Shown here: piece by piece, positions 9,166 through 19,569 of the stretch
Layout: the number at the start of each line of letters is the position of its first letter
Position numbering within the stretch: position 1 is the first letter of the stretch
Made by a program: the position numbers and the translations under genes
The notes under the pieces: generated by a model
What the model was told of the DNA's origin: nothing
Databases searched by the model: none
What the model saw: the letters and a program-made list of their open reading frames with translations, nothing else
Source of the DNA: Marinimicrococcus sp033875255
GTDB taxonomy: Bacteria; Pseudomonadota; Alphaproteobacteria; Geminicoccales; Geminicoccaceae
Length of the DNA stretch: 64,000 nt
Direction of reading: 5' to 3'
Assembly (NCBI GenBank): GCA_033875255.1
Contig: JAWZSN010000015.1
Span: 73,599 to 137,598 of the forward strand

Positions 9166-9861
9166 TCAACGCGGCTCGAAGACGAGCCCGGCCACCCGCC
9201 CGCGGGCATGCGAGCCGGTATCGTCGCTATCGGCGCTGATGCCCAGGCCCATGACCGCGCCAGGCTCGGCGCCGAAGGCCGCCCGGAAGTCCGCCTCGAG
9301 ATCGACCTCCTCCTCCAGCCAGCGCCCCAGCGGCGCGCCGGAGCCACGCAGCACGCGCAGCATCCCGCCGCCCGGCAGATGCGGATTGGCGAACCAGCCT
9401 TCCGGCCCCTCCCCGCCCCAGACATAGGTGAGCACCTGGCCCGGCAGCGGATCGTCGGTGAAAGCGCCCAGCGCGGCCCGCTTGGCCCGCTCCCAGAAAC
9501 CCGCGCTGGCCGCGTCGAAGGCGAAGGCGACGTAGACGGCGAGCGAGCGGTCGTCGCCGCCCTTGCGGGAGAGATCGGTGGGCGGCACCGCCTCCTCGAC
9601 CCGCCAGCGCCAGCGCAGCAGCGGCGTGCTCGACGGCGCCGCCTCGACGTCGCGCCACAAGACCGAGACGCTCTGCCGGCTGACGACCTCGATGCCCTGT
9701 GCCCGCGCCTCGAAGCGGTTCGTCTCGCGCCCGCGAAAGACCAGCTCGCGCCAGCCGGCCTGCTCCAGCGCCGGCCCGACATCCGCCGAGGCCGCCAGGG
9801 GCGCGAGCAGCGCCGCCGCCAGCGTCGGCATGATCGCCCGTCCTCGCCTGCCTTGCCGCAT
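9166..9861 (-). CDS. DUF3047 family secreted protein
   Basis: A 231-residue protein with a cleavable signal peptide (basic start, then LAAALLAPLAASADV). The body matches the DUF3047 pattern as I know it: LLRWRWRVEEAVPP, KGGDDRSLAVYVAF, LTYVWGG and a closing VMGLGISADSDDTG...AGLVFEPR. The function of this family is not known; the fold has been compared with carbohydrate-binding domains, but nothing here tests that. An internal ATG at 9831 would still leave a signal peptide and has GAGG upstream, so the start is uncertain by ten residues. The gene is convergent with the phosphoribosyltransferase-like gene (five-base gap) and divergent from acetoacetyl-CoA synthetase. Confidence 0.75.
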   Translation of the reverse strand: MRQGRRGRAIMPTLAAALLAPLAASADVGPALEQAGWRELVFRGRETNRFEARAQGIEVVSRQSVSVLWRDVEAAPSSTPLLRWRWRVEEAVPPTDLSRKGGDDRSLAVYVAFAFDAASAGFWERAKRAALGAFTDDPLPGQVLTYVWGGEGPEGWFANPHLPGGGMLRVLRGSGAPLGRWLEEEVDLEADFRAAFGAEPGAVMGLGISADSDDTGSHARGRVAGLVFEPR

Positions 9862-9921
9862 CGCACCACCCGCCTAGAATGCGCCGCAAAGGCGCGTCGC
9901 CCCATGAAAGCGAGACCCCCG

Positions 9922-11862
<1,941 letters not shown>

Positions 11863-11864
11863 GG

Positions 11865-13277
11865 ATGAGCAGCGATGGCGAGCAGGGCCGGGGTGCACCG
11901 GAAGCCCTGCCGGCACTCAAAGCCGCGGCCGTGTTCGCCCTGCCCACCGCCGCCGCGGTGGGCGTCTCCTGGCTCGCCGGCAGCAGCGTTCTCGCCGCAT
12001 CGGCGGCGGCTGCCGCCGGGGCCGCCGCCGCGCTCGCGCTGGGCTGGGTGTGGGCCGACCATCTTGGGCGCCTCGCGCGCTGGGCGCGCTCCCTGGGCGA
12101 CGGTCGCAGCGGCGACCGGCCGGACCCGCTGCCCGGCTCCTCGCTGGAGTGGCTCACCTGGCCGGTGCTCGACATCACGCGGCGGATGCGTCGCGCCGAG
12201 CGGCGCGAGGCCATGCGCGGGCGGGCCCTCGACGCGCTGATCCGTGCCCTCCCCGACCCGATCCTGGTCATCGACACGCGCCACCAGATCCGCCTCGCCA
12301 ACCCCGCTGCCATGCGCGCCTTCAACCTGCCCCGGGAGGAGGGTCTGCCGCTCGGCCGCGCGCTGCGCGATCCGGGCATCCTGGCTGCGGTCGAGGCGGC
12401 GCTGGCCGGGGGCGCCGGCGGCAGCGCCGTCTACAATCCGGTGAGCGACCGGCTCAAGCAGTTCCACGTCCAGGTGGAGCCGCTCGAGGTCGGCGAAGGC
12501 ACGCGGCGAGCGCTGGTTACTCTGCGCGAGCAGACCGAGCAGCTGATGATCGAGCGGATGCGCTCCGACTTCGTCGCCAACGCGAGCCACGAGATCAGAA
12601 CACCGCTGGCCTCGCTGATCGGCTTCATCGAGACCCTGCGCGGCCCCGCCAAGAACGACCCGGCGGCAGCCGAGGCGTTCTTGGAGACGATGGCCGACGA
12701 AGCGGGACGGATGGCGCGGCTGGTCGACGATCTGCTCTCGCTCTCGCAGATCGAGCTGGCCGAGAACCGGCCGCCGGACAGCCTGGTGGAGATAGATCTC
12801 GTCCTGCTCCGCGTCGCCGACGCCATGCAGCCGGCCGCCCATCGCGCCCGGCTCGAGCTGGTGCTCGACCTCGAGGAAGACTTGCCGAGCCTGCCTGGCG
12901 ATGCCGACCAGCTCCGCCAGCTCTTCACGAACCTGGTCGACAACGCGGTCAAATATGGCGGGGCCGGCACGGAGGTGCGGATCGAGGCGCGCCGCCTCGA
13001 GAACGCCGACTCCCATGCGGGCCCGCTGAGCGGGCGGCCGCGGGTCGAGGTCTGCGTGGTCGACCAGGGCGAGGGCATCGCCGCCGAGCATCTGCCGCGG
13101 CTCACCGAGCGCTTCTACCGTGTCGACAAGCCGCGCTCGCGCCAGCTCGGCGGCACCGGCCTCGGCCTTGCCATCGTCAAGCACATTGTCCGCCGCCATC
13201 ATGGGCATCTGCGGGTCGAGAGCGAGCTCGGCCGCGGTAGCCGCTTTTGCGTGGGCCTGCCGCTGCGCGGCGGCTGA
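11865..13277 (+). CDS. phoR: Phosphate regulon sensor histidine kinase PhoR
   Basis: A 470-residue sensor kinase. One or two hydrophobic helices lie near residues 18-65 (FALPTAAAVGVSWLAG and the alanine-rich segment after it), followed by a PAS-like segment (ALPDPILVIDTRHQIRLANP), a HisKA box with the phosphorylated histidine in NASHEIRTPLASLIGF, and a HATPase with NLVDNAVKYGG, DQGEGI and GGTGLGLAIVKHIVRRHHG. The context, directly upstream of pstSCAB-phoU-phoB, identifies it as PhoR, which phosphorylates PhoB when phosphate is scarce. It starts two bases after the acetoacetyl-CoA synthetase stop. The Pho box lies after phoR, so phoR itself is probably not under the same promoter as pstS. Confidence 0.93.
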   Translation: MSSDGEQGRGAPEALPALKAAAVFALPTAAAVGVSWLAGSSVLAASAAAAAGAAAALALGWVWADHLGRLARWARSLGDGRSGDRPDPLPGSSLEWLTWPVLDITRRMRRAERREAMRGRALDALIRALPDPILVIDTRHQIRLANPAAMRAFNLPREEGLPLGRALRDPGILAAVEAALAGGAGGSAVYNPVSDRLKQFHVQVEPLEVGEGTRRALVTLREQTEQLMIERMRSDFVANASHEIRTPLASLIGFIETLRGPAKNDPAAAEAFLETMADEAGRMARLVDDLLSLSQIELAENRPPDSLVEIDLVLLRVADAMQPAAHRARLELVLDLEEDLPSLPGDADQLRQLFTNLVDNAVKYGGAGTEVRIEARRLENADSHAGPLSGRPRVEVCVVDQGEGIAAEHLPRLTERFYRVDKPRSRQLGGTGLGLAIVKHIVRRHHGHLRVESELGRGSRFCVGLPLRGG

Positions 13278-13297
13278 GCCGCATTTTTTGCAGGGCG

Positions 13298-13326
13298 CCG
13301 TCACAAACCTGTCACGAAAGGCTCAT
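13298..13326 (+). promoter_or_regulatory. Pho box with three half-sites upstream of pstS
   Basis: Three PhoB-type half-sites are spaced exactly 11 bp apart: CCGTCAC (13298), CTGTCAC (13309) and the weaker GGCTCAT (13320), separated by AAAC and GAAA. The first two match the consensus CTGTCAT-AWAW-CTGTCAY closely. The block lies 67 bp before the pstS start, where activated promoters place it. This supports phosphate-starvation control of pstSCAB-phoU-phoB. Confidence 0.88.
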
Positions 13327-13392
13327 AAAAGGCCCACCGAGCGCGAGCATGCAGGGCGCGGCCGAAACGTGCCTGCAGGCAGGAGACTAGCC

Positions 13393-14421
13393 ATGAACCG
13401 TCTGACCCTCACCGCGGCGACCGCCCTGGCCCTAACGGCCTTTGCCGGCGAGGCCGCCGCCCGCGACCAGATCCGCATCGTCGGCTCCTCGACGGTCTTC
13501 CCCTTCACCACCGCAGCAGCCGAGCGCTTCGGCGCCACCAGCGGCCAGAAGACCCCGGTGGTCGAGAGCACCGGCACTGGCGGCGGCTTCAAGCTGTTCT
13601 GCGGCGGCGTCGGCGAGAGCCACCCCGACTTCACCAACGCCTCGCGGGCGGTGAAGAAGAGCGAGCTCGAGAGCTGCGCCGCGAACGGCGTCGACGCGGT
13701 CACCGAGATCCGCATCGGCTTCGACGGCATCGTCGTGGCCAACGCCAAGGAGGGTGCGGCCATCGACGTCACCCCGAAGGAGCTGTGGCTGGCCCTGGCC
13801 AAGCAGGTCCCGGGTGAGGACGGCAAGCTGGTCGCCAACCCGAACAAGACCTGGAACGAGGTCGCCGACCACCTGCCGGCCAGGAAGATCGAGGTCTTGG
13901 GCCCGCCGCCCACCTCCGGCACCCGCGACGCCTTCGTCGAGCTGGTCATGGAGACCGGCTGCGAGGAGTTCGAGGCCGTCGAGGCGATCGAGGACAAGGG
14001 GCAGCGCGGCGCCGTCTGCAAGACGATCCGCGAGGACGGCGCCTGGATCGATGCCGGTGAGAACGACAATCTGATCGTCCAGAAGCTCAAGGCCAACCCC
14101 GACGCCTACGGCGTGTTCGGCTACAGCTTCCTCGAGCAGAATCTCGACACCCTCCAGGGCTCGAAGATCGAGGGCGTGGAGCCCACCTTCGAGAACATCG
14201 CCGACGGCCAGTACCCCGTCTCGCGCTCGCTCTACGTCTACGCCAAGAACGCCCATGTCGGCGTGATCCCCGGCATGAAGGAGTTCATCGCCGAGTACAC
14301 GAGCGAGGCGGCCATGGGCGAGGACGGCTACCTGGCCGACAAGGGCCTGATCCCGCTGCCCGAAGGCGAGCGCGAAGAGGTCCGTCAGGAGGCCGCGAGC
14401 CTCAAGCCGGTCCAAAAGTAG
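13393..14421 (+). CDS. pstS: Phosphate ABC transporter periplasmic binding protein PstS
   Basis: A 342-residue periplasmic protein with a signal peptide (MNRLTLTAATALALTAFAGEAAA, cleaved before RDQI). The start of the mature protein, RIVGSSTVFPFTTAAAERFG, is the phosphate-binding loop of PstS; PTSGTRDAFVEL is the second ligand-binding segment. It captures inorganic phosphate and delivers it to PstCA. A good ribosome-binding site (GGCAGGAGA) precedes the ATG. Transcription is likely driven by the Pho box just upstream, and a strong hairpin follows its stop. Confidence 0.96.
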   Translation: MNRLTLTAATALALTAFAGEAAARDQIRIVGSSTVFPFTTAAAERFGATSGQKTPVVESTGTGGGFKLFCGGVGESHPDFTNASRAVKKSELESCAANGVDAVTEIRIGFDGIVVANAKEGAAIDVTPKELWLALAKQVPGEDGKLVANPNKTWNEVADHLPARKIEVLGPPPTSGTRDAFVELVMETGCEEFEAVEAIEDKGQRGAVCKTIREDGAWIDAGENDNLIVQKLKANPDAYGVFGYSFLEQNLDTLQGSKIEGVEPTFENIADGQYPVSRSLYVYAKNAHVGVIPGMKEFIAEYTSEAAMGEDGYLADKGLIPLPEGEREEVRQEAASLKPVQK

Positions 14422-14430
14422 GCCCGAAGC

Positions 14431-14462
14431 ACCGGCCCGGCGGCAGCAGCTGCCGGGCCGGT
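14431..14462 (+). terminator. Strong hairpin between pstS and pstC (partial terminator or 3' stabiliser)
   Basis: An 11-bp perfect stem (ACCGGCCCGGC at 14431-14441 pairing with GCCGGGCCGGT at 14452-14462) with a 10-nt loop, followed by GCCTTTC. The run of T is short, so it may act as a leaky terminator or protect the 3' end of pstS mRNA. It would raise the PstS to permease ratio. Confidence 0.7.
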
Positions 14463-14490
14463 CGCCTTTCAGCAGAGTACCCGGCAGAGC

Positions 14491-15864
14491 ATGATCACGC
14501 TCACGATCCTTCTCCTCATCGCCGCCGCCGCCTACTGGCTCGCACGCCAGCGCGCGCATGCCTCCGCAGGCGGCAATCCGGCGACGCTGCATTCGCGGCC
14601 GGGTCACTATGCATGGTACGCCGCACTGCTGAGCGCGGGCCCTGCCCTCGCGCTCTGGGCGCTGTGGCGGATCTTCGAGCCGTTCGCGCTGGGCTGGGCG
14701 GTCGAGGCGAGCCTGCCGGCCCAGGTGCTCGCCCAGTCGCCCGAGATGCTCGACTTCTTCATGAGCGCCGTTCGCCGCCTTGCCGCGGGCCTGCCGCCCA
14801 CCGGCGAGGTGACGCCCGAGCTCGCCGAGGCGGCCGCCTATTACGGCGATCTCGCCGGCTACGCGCGGATCGCGCTCCTCGTGGGGTCGGTGGCGGTGGC
14901 CCTGGTCATGCTGCGCCTCGGCCTGTCGCGGGTCGGCCGCGAGTTTCGCGCCCGCAACCGGGTCGAGCGGTGGATCACCGCAGCTCTGTGGCTGGCCGCG
15001 GCGGTCTCGATCATGACCACCGCGGGCATCGTCTTCTCGGTCCTGTTCGAATCGATCCGCTTCTTCGAGCGGGTGCCCATTACCGAGTTCCTGTTCGGCC
15101 TGCACTGGAGCCCGCAGACGGCGATCCGCGCCGACCAGGTGGGCCAGAGCGGCAGCTTCGGCGCGGTGCCGCTGTTTGCCGGCACGCTGCTGATCACCGC
15201 CATCGCCATGCTGGTGGCGGGTCCGATCGGCATGTTCTCGGCGATCTACCTCTCGCAATATGCGAGCCACCGCACGCGCGGCATCGCCAAGCCGGTGCTC
15301 GAGGTGCTGGCGGGCGTGCCGACCGTGGTGTTCGGCTTCTTCGCCGCGCTCGTGGTAGCCCCCTTCATCCGCAATGCCGGCGCCAGCCTTGGCCTCGACG
15401 TTGCCTCGGAGAGCGCGCTTGCCGCCGGCGTGGTGATGGGGATCATGATCATCCCCTTCGTCTCCTCGCTCTCCGACGACGCCCTCACCTCGGTGCCCGG
15501 AGCCCTTCGCGACGCTGCCCTGGGCCTCGGCTCGACCCGCGCCGAGACCATCCTTCAGGTGGTCGTGCCGGCGGCCCTGCCCGGCATCATCGCGGGTTTC
15601 CTTCTCGCCGTGAGCCGCGCCATCGGCGAGACCATGATCGTCGTCATGGCCGCCGGCCTCACTGCCAACCTCACGGGCAACCCGCTGGAATCGGTCACCA
15701 CCGTGACCGTGCAGATCGTCACCCTGCTGATCGGCGATCAGGAGTTCGACAGCGCCAAGACCCTCTCGGCCTTCGCGCTCGGCCTGGTCCTGTTCCTCTC
15801 GACGCTGCTGCTCAACATCGTGGCCCTCTACGTCATGAAGACGTTCCGAGAGAAATATGACTGA
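14491..15864 (+). CDS. pstC: Phosphate ABC transporter permease PstC (long form)
   Basis: A 457-residue inner-membrane permease, longer than the roughly 320 residues of E. coli PstC because of an N-terminal extension with extra hydrophobic helices. The C-terminal half has the typical ABC permease segments FGAVPLFAGTLLITAIAM, AIYLSQYAS, VLAGVPTVVFGFFA and the EAA-like loop ALGLGSTRAETILQVVVPAAL. With PstA it forms the phosphate channel. Its end overlaps the pstA start by 8 bp, indicating coupled translation. Confidence 0.95.
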   Translation: MITLTILLLIAAAAYWLARQRAHASAGGNPATLHSRPGHYAWYAALLSAGPALALWALWRIFEPFALGWAVEASLPAQVLAQSPEMLDFFMSAVRRLAAGLPPTGEVTPELAEAAAYYGDLAGYARIALLVGSVAVALVMLRLGLSRVGREFRARNRVERWITAALWLAAAVSIMTTAGIVFSVLFESIRFFERVPITEFLFGLHWSPQTAIRADQVGQSGSFGAVPLFAGTLLITAIAMLVAGPIGMFSAIYLSQYASHRTRGIAKPVLEVLAGVPTVVFGFFAALVVAPFIRNAGASLGLDVASESALAAGVVMGIMIIPFVSSLSDDALTSVPGALRDAALGLGSTRAETILQVVVPAALPGIIAGFLLAVSRAIGETMIVVMAAGLTANLTGNPLESVTTVTVQIVTLLIGDQEFDSAKTLSAFALGLVLFLSTLLLNIVALYVMKTFREKYD

Positions 15865-17182
15865 GATCGCCCTGGCCCAGCGGCTCGAGCGCCTGACGGC
15901 GCGGCCGCGACCGCCCCTCGAGGAAGCCTCGGCCCACACCCGCAAGCGCTACCGCAAGGACGCCCGCCTCAAGGTGCTCGGGCTGGGCGCCCTGCTGCTG
16001 GCGGTGGGCCTGCTCGGCCTGCTCCTGAGCTCGGTGGTGAGCACCGGCTACTCGGCCTTTTTCCAGACCTACATCAAGCTCGAGGTCACGTTCGATGCCG
16101 CCGAGCTGGCGCCCGACGGCCGGATCGATCCGGAGCGGCTGGCCCGCGCCAACTATGACGGCATGGCCAACAAGGCCCTCTACGCGGCCTTCCCCGAGGT
16201 CGAGCAGCGCCGCGAGCGCAAGGCCCTGCGCTCGCTCCTGAGCAACGGTGCCGGCCTGCAGCTGCGCCAGATGGTGCTGGACGATCCCTCGCTGATCGGC
16301 ACGACGCAGCCGGTCTGGCTGCTGGCCGACGACGAGGTGGACCAGTTCCACAAGGGCTTCGTCGACCTCGACGCCGCCGAGGCCGACCGCCGGCTGGACG
16401 ATACCACGGTGGGCTGGCTCCAGCGCCTCGCCGGGGAGGACCGGCTCGAGGCGCGGTTCAACGATATCTTCTTCCTCACCGGCGACAGCCGTGAGCCGGA
16501 GCTCGCCGGCATCCGCGGCGCGCTCGTGGGCTCGTTCTACATGATGCTGGTGACCTTCGCGTTCTGCGTGCCGACCGGCATCGCCACGGCGGTCTATCTC
16601 GAGGAGTTCGCGCCGAAGAACCGGGTCACCGACCTGATCGAGGTCAATGTCAACAACCTGGCGGCGGTCCCTTCGATCGTCTTCGGCCTGCTGGGCCTCG
16701 CCGTCTTCCTCAACACTTTCGGCATGCCGCGCTCGGCGCCGCTGGTGGGCGGCTTGACCCTGGGCCTGCTCGTGCTGCCGACCATCGTGGTGGCGACCCG
16801 GGCCGCCCTGCGCGCGGTGCCCCCGTCGATCCGCCAGGCAGCCCTGGGAATCGGCGCTTCCCGGGTGCAGACCGTGGTCCATCATGTGCTGCCGCTGGCC
16901 CTGCCGGGCATCCTCACCGGCGCCATCATCGGCATGGCCCACGCACTGGGCGAGACCGCACCCTTGCTGATGATCGGCATGAAGGCCTTCATCGTCGACG
17001 TGCCGAGCTCGCCGCTCGACCCGGCGAGCGCCCTGCCGGTGCAGATCTATCTGTGGGCCGACAGCCCCGAGCGGGCCTTTGCGGCACGCACCGCCGGGGC
17101 CATCATCGTGCTCCTGGTATTCCTCATCCTGATGAACGGCATCGCCGTCTATCTGAGACGCAAGTTCGAGCGGAGATGGTGA
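15857..17182 (+). CDS. pstA: Phosphate ABC transporter permease PstA (with DUF3333-like N terminus)
   Basis: A 441-residue inner-membrane permease. The first about 200 residues, after a helix near residues 38-58 (LGLGALLLAVGLLGLLL), form a soluble periplasmic region of the DUF3333 type seen in alphaproteobacterial PstA; the C-terminal permease domain starts at SFYMMLVTFAFCVPTG and includes AAVPSIVFGLLGLAVFLNTF and the EAA loop AALGIGASRVQTVVHHVLP. It overlaps pstC by 8 bp. The role of the long periplasmic insertion is not established. Confidence 0.94.
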   Translation: MTEIALAQRLERLTARPRPPLEEASAHTRKRYRKDARLKVLGLGALLLAVGLLGLLLSSVVSTGYSAFFQTYIKLEVTFDAAELAPDGRIDPERLARANYDGMANKALYAAFPEVEQRRERKALRSLLSNGAGLQLRQMVLDDPSLIGTTQPVWLLADDEVDQFHKGFVDLDAAEADRRLDDTTVGWLQRLAGEDRLEARFNDIFFLTGDSREPELAGIRGALVGSFYMMLVTFAFCVPTGIATAVYLEEFAPKNRVTDLIEVNVNNLAAVPSIVFGLLGLAVFLNTFGMPRSAPLVGGLTLGLLVLPTIVVATRAALRAVPPSIRQAALGIGASRVQTVVHHVLPLALPGILTGAIIGMAHALGETAPLLMIGMKAFIVDVPSSPLDPASALPVQIYLWADSPERAFAARTAGAIIVLLVFLILMNGIAVYLRRKFERRW

Positions 17183-17184
17183 GC

Positions 17185-17994
17185 ATGGCCGCCACGCAAG
17201 TGCACGACCGCCAGCGCGAGGCCGGGCAGGCCGGCCAGCAGATCAAGATGGCGGCCCGCAAGGTCAGCCTTTGGTACGGAGCCAAGCAGGCGCTGTTCGG
17301 CGTCGATCTCGACGTGAACCGCGAGGAGGTCACCGCGCTGATCGGGCCCTCGGGCTGCGGCAAGTCGACCTTCCTGCGCTGCCTCAACCGGATGAACGAC
17401 CCGATCGAGAACGTGCGCATCGAGGGTGACATCCGCCTCGACGGCCACGACATCTACGAGAAGAGCGTGGATGTGGTGCAGATCCGTGCGCGGGTCGGAA
17501 TGGTGTTCCAAAGGCCCAACCCCTTCCCCAAGTCGATCTTCGACAATGTGGCCTACGGGCCGCGCATCCACGGGCTGGCCCGCGACAAGACCGACCTCGA
17601 GGAGATCGTCGAGACGAGCCTTCGCGGTGCGGGCCTGTGGGACGAGGTGGCCGACCGCCTCGACCAGCCCGGCAACAGCCTCTCGGGCGGCCAGCAGCAG
17701 CGCCTGTGCATCGCCCGGGCCATCGCGGTGAGCCCCGAGGTCATCTTGATGGACGAGCCCTGCTCGGCGCTCGATCCGATCGCCACCGCCCATATCGAGG
17801 AGCTCATCGACGAGCTCAAGCAGTCCTTCACGATCGTCATCGTCACCCACAACATGCAGCAGGCGGCGCGCGTGTCGCAGAACACCGCCTTCTTCCACCT
17901 GGGCAAGCTGGTCGAGTTCGGCGACACCGACACGATGTTCACCAACCCGCGCGAGCAGATGACCCAGGACTACATCACCGGCCGGTTCGGCTGA
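17185..17994 (+). CDS. pstB: Phosphate ABC transporter ATP-binding protein PstB
   Basis: A 269-residue ATPase with Walker A GPSGCGKST, the PstB-specific RCLNRMNDPIENVRIEG, VGMVFQRPNPFPKSIFDNV, signature LSGGQQQRLCIARAIAV and Walker B VILMDEPCSALDPIATA. It powers phosphate import through PstCA. I chose the ATG at 17185, with GGAG about eight bases upstream, over the in-frame ATG at 17176 inside the end of pstA; either is possible. Confidence 0.96.
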   Translation: MAATQVHDRQREAGQAGQQIKMAARKVSLWYGAKQALFGVDLDVNREEVTALIGPSGCGKSTFLRCLNRMNDPIENVRIEGDIRLDGHDIYEKSVDVVQIRARVGMVFQRPNPFPKSIFDNVAYGPRIHGLARDKTDLEEIVETSLRGAGLWDEVADRLDQPGNSLSGGQQQRLCIARAIAVSPEVILMDEPCSALDPIATAHIEELIDELKQSFTIVIVTHNMQQAARVSQNTAFFHLGKLVEFGDTDTMFTNPREQMTQDYITGRFG

Positions 17995-18007
17995 GGAGGA
18001 AGTGAGC

Positions 18008-18709
18008 ATGGTCAACGTTCCCGCCGCCTCCGGCAGAGGCCATACGGTCCGTTCCTACGACGAGGAGATGAGCCACCTCACCTCGCTCATCATGCAGATG
18101 GGCGGGCGGGCCGAGAAGCAGGTCGCCGATGCGATGCAGGCGCTGGTGGAGCGCGATCCCGCCATCGCCGCCGAGGTGATCCGCCGCGACGACAAGGTCG
18201 ACCGGCTCGAGGAGGAGATCGACCAGCAGGTGATCCGCCTGCTGGCGACCCGCCAGCCGATGGCGATCGACCTGCGCATCATCGCCATGGCGCTGAAGAT
18301 CAGCAACGATCTGGAGCGGATGAGCGACTATGCGGTGAGCATCGCCAAGCGCGCACGGCGACTGGCCGAGCAGCCGGCCTTCAAGCCGCTGGTCACCCTG
18401 CCGCGGATCACCGCGATCTGCCTGGGCATGGTCAAGGACGTGCTCGACGCCTATGTCGAGCGCGACACGCACAAGGCCATGGACGTGTGGAACCGCGACG
18501 AGGAGGTCGACCAGCTCTATGACGGCCTGTTCCGCGAGCTGATCACCTACATGCTCGAGGATCCGCGGCGCATCAGCGCCTGCACCGACTATCTCTTCAT
18601 TGCCAAGAATATCGAGCGCATCGGCGATCACGCGACCAACATCGCCGAGAAGATCAACTACATGATCCACGGCGCGCAGATCAACAAGCCGAGGCACGAC
18701 GAGTCGTGA
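18008..18709 (+). CDS. phoU: Phosphate signalling protein PhoU
   Basis: A 233-residue all-helical protein with two PhoU repeats, each holding the metal-binding pattern: EVIRRDDKVDRLEEEIDQQ in the first and DVWNRDEEVDQLYDGLF in the second, followed by YLFIAKNIERIGDHATNIAE. PhoU links the Pst transporter to PhoR and shuts the regulon off when phosphate is plentiful. GAGGAGG sits about eight bases before the ATG at 18008. The stop overlaps the phoB start by four bases. Confidence 0.96.
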   Translation: MVNVPAASGRGHTVRSYDEEMSHLTSLIMQMGGRAEKQVADAMQALVERDPAIAAEVIRRDDKVDRLEEEIDQQVIRLLATRQPMAIDLRIIAMALKISNDLERMSDYAVSIAKRARRLAEQPAFKPLVTLPRITAICLGMVKDVLDAYVERDTHKAMDVWNRDEEVDQLYDGLFRELITYMLEDPRRISACTDYLFIAKNIERIGDHATNIAEKINYMIHGAQINKPRHDES

Positions 18710-19410
18710 AGCCCCTGATCCTGATCGTCGAGGACGAGGCAGCGCTGCAAAAGCTGCTGGCCTATAATCTCGAGGCGGCCGGCTACGAGGTCATCCAGGC
18801 CTATGACGGGGAGGAGGCGCTGACCCTTCTCGCCGAGCGCCAGCCGGATCTCGTGCTGCTCGACTGGATGCTGCCGCAGCTCTCCGGCATCGAGCTGTGC
18901 CGCCGCCTGCGACGCCGCCCCGAGACCGCGCACACGCCGGTCATCATGCTGACCGCCCGCTCCGAGGAGCGCGACCGGCTGCGCGGCCTGGAGACCGGTG
19001 CCGACGACTACATCACCAAGCCCTTCTCGCCGGCCGAGCTGCTGGCCCGCGTGCGGGCGGTGCTGCGCCGGGTGCGGCCGGCGCTGGCCGAGCAGATGCT
19101 GAGCTTCCACGACCTGCGCATGGACCTGACCGCGCACCGGGTGTTCCGCAGCGAGCGCGAGGTCCATCTCTCGCCCACCGAGTTCCGCCTGCTGCGTCAC
19201 TTCCTCGAGAATCCCGGCCGGGTGTTCTCGCGCACCCAGCTGCTCGACCGTGTATGGGGCAGCGAGCTCGACATCGAGCTGCGGACGGTCGATGCCACCA
19301 TCCGCCGCCTGCGCCGCGCCCTCAACGGCGAAGCCGAGCCCGACCTGCTGCGGACCGTGCGCGCCGAGGGCTATGCCCTCGACCAGAAATACGCCAGCGT
19401 CGCAAGCTAG
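18706..19410 (+). CDS. phoB: Phosphate regulon response regulator PhoB (GTG start)
   Basis: A 234-residue OmpR-family regulator. The receiver domain has the acidic pair in LIVEDEAALQKLL, the phosphorylated aspartate in LVLLDWMLPQLSG and the conserved lysine in DDYITKPFSPAELLAR. The winged-helix domain ends with RTQLLDRVWG...RTVDATIRRLRRALN. Position at the end of the pst operon identifies it as PhoB, so its own level should rise under phosphate starvation. It starts with GTG overlapping the phoU stop (GTGA). Confidence 0.95.
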   Translation: MKPLILIVEDEAALQKLLAYNLEAAGYEVIQAYDGEEALTLLAERQPDLVLLDWMLPQLSGIELCRRLRRRPETAHTPVIMLTARSEERDRLRGLETGADDYITKPFSPAELLARVRAVLRRVRPALAEQMLSFHDLRMDLTAHRVFRSEREVHLSPTEFRLLRHFLENPGRVFSRTQLLDRVWGSELDIELRTVDATIRRLRRALNGEAEPDLLRTVRAEGYALDQKYASVAS

Positions 19411-19420
19411 AGGCCCACCT

Positions 19421-19513
19421 TTTGCCGGACACGCGGGAGCGACCGCGGGTGACGACCCGAGGCGAGCGGGTCGCTCCCCGGCAGGAGCCGGGGAGCACTG
19501 AGCCTCCGGCAAA
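19421..19513. other. Structured palindromic block downstream of phoB with competing hairpins
   Basis: A 9-bp outer stem (TTTGCCGGA 19421-19429 with TCCGGCAAA 19505-19513) encloses two 10-bp stems that share bases: GGGAGCGACC (19435-19444) with GGTCGCTCCC (19469-19478), and GCTCCCCGGC (19473-19482) with GCCGGGGAGC (19487-19496, AGGA loop). A further 5-bp hairpin (19446-19459) lies inside the first. The two long stems cannot both form. It may terminate phoB transcription or be a palindromic repeat unit. Confidence 0.7.
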
Positions 19514-19517
19514 CGTT

Positions 19518-19569
19518 CACCGCCGCCAACTGGCAGAAAAAAAGAAACCAGGAAGCCGCGCTCAGCGCA
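19518..19569 (-). repeat. Dispersed terminator-like repeat, copy A (after sppA)
   Basis: On the minus strand this reads GCGCTGAGCGCGGCTTCC, a T-rich run, then TGCCAGTTGGCGGCGGTG. The sppA stop codon lies inside the first block, so the element begins at the very end of that gene. It is one of six related copies in the window. Confidence 0.75.

Noticed and set aside
13432..15945. 837-residue minus-strand open frame across pstS and pstC
   Set aside because: Antisense shadow of the phosphate operon, with no known domain.
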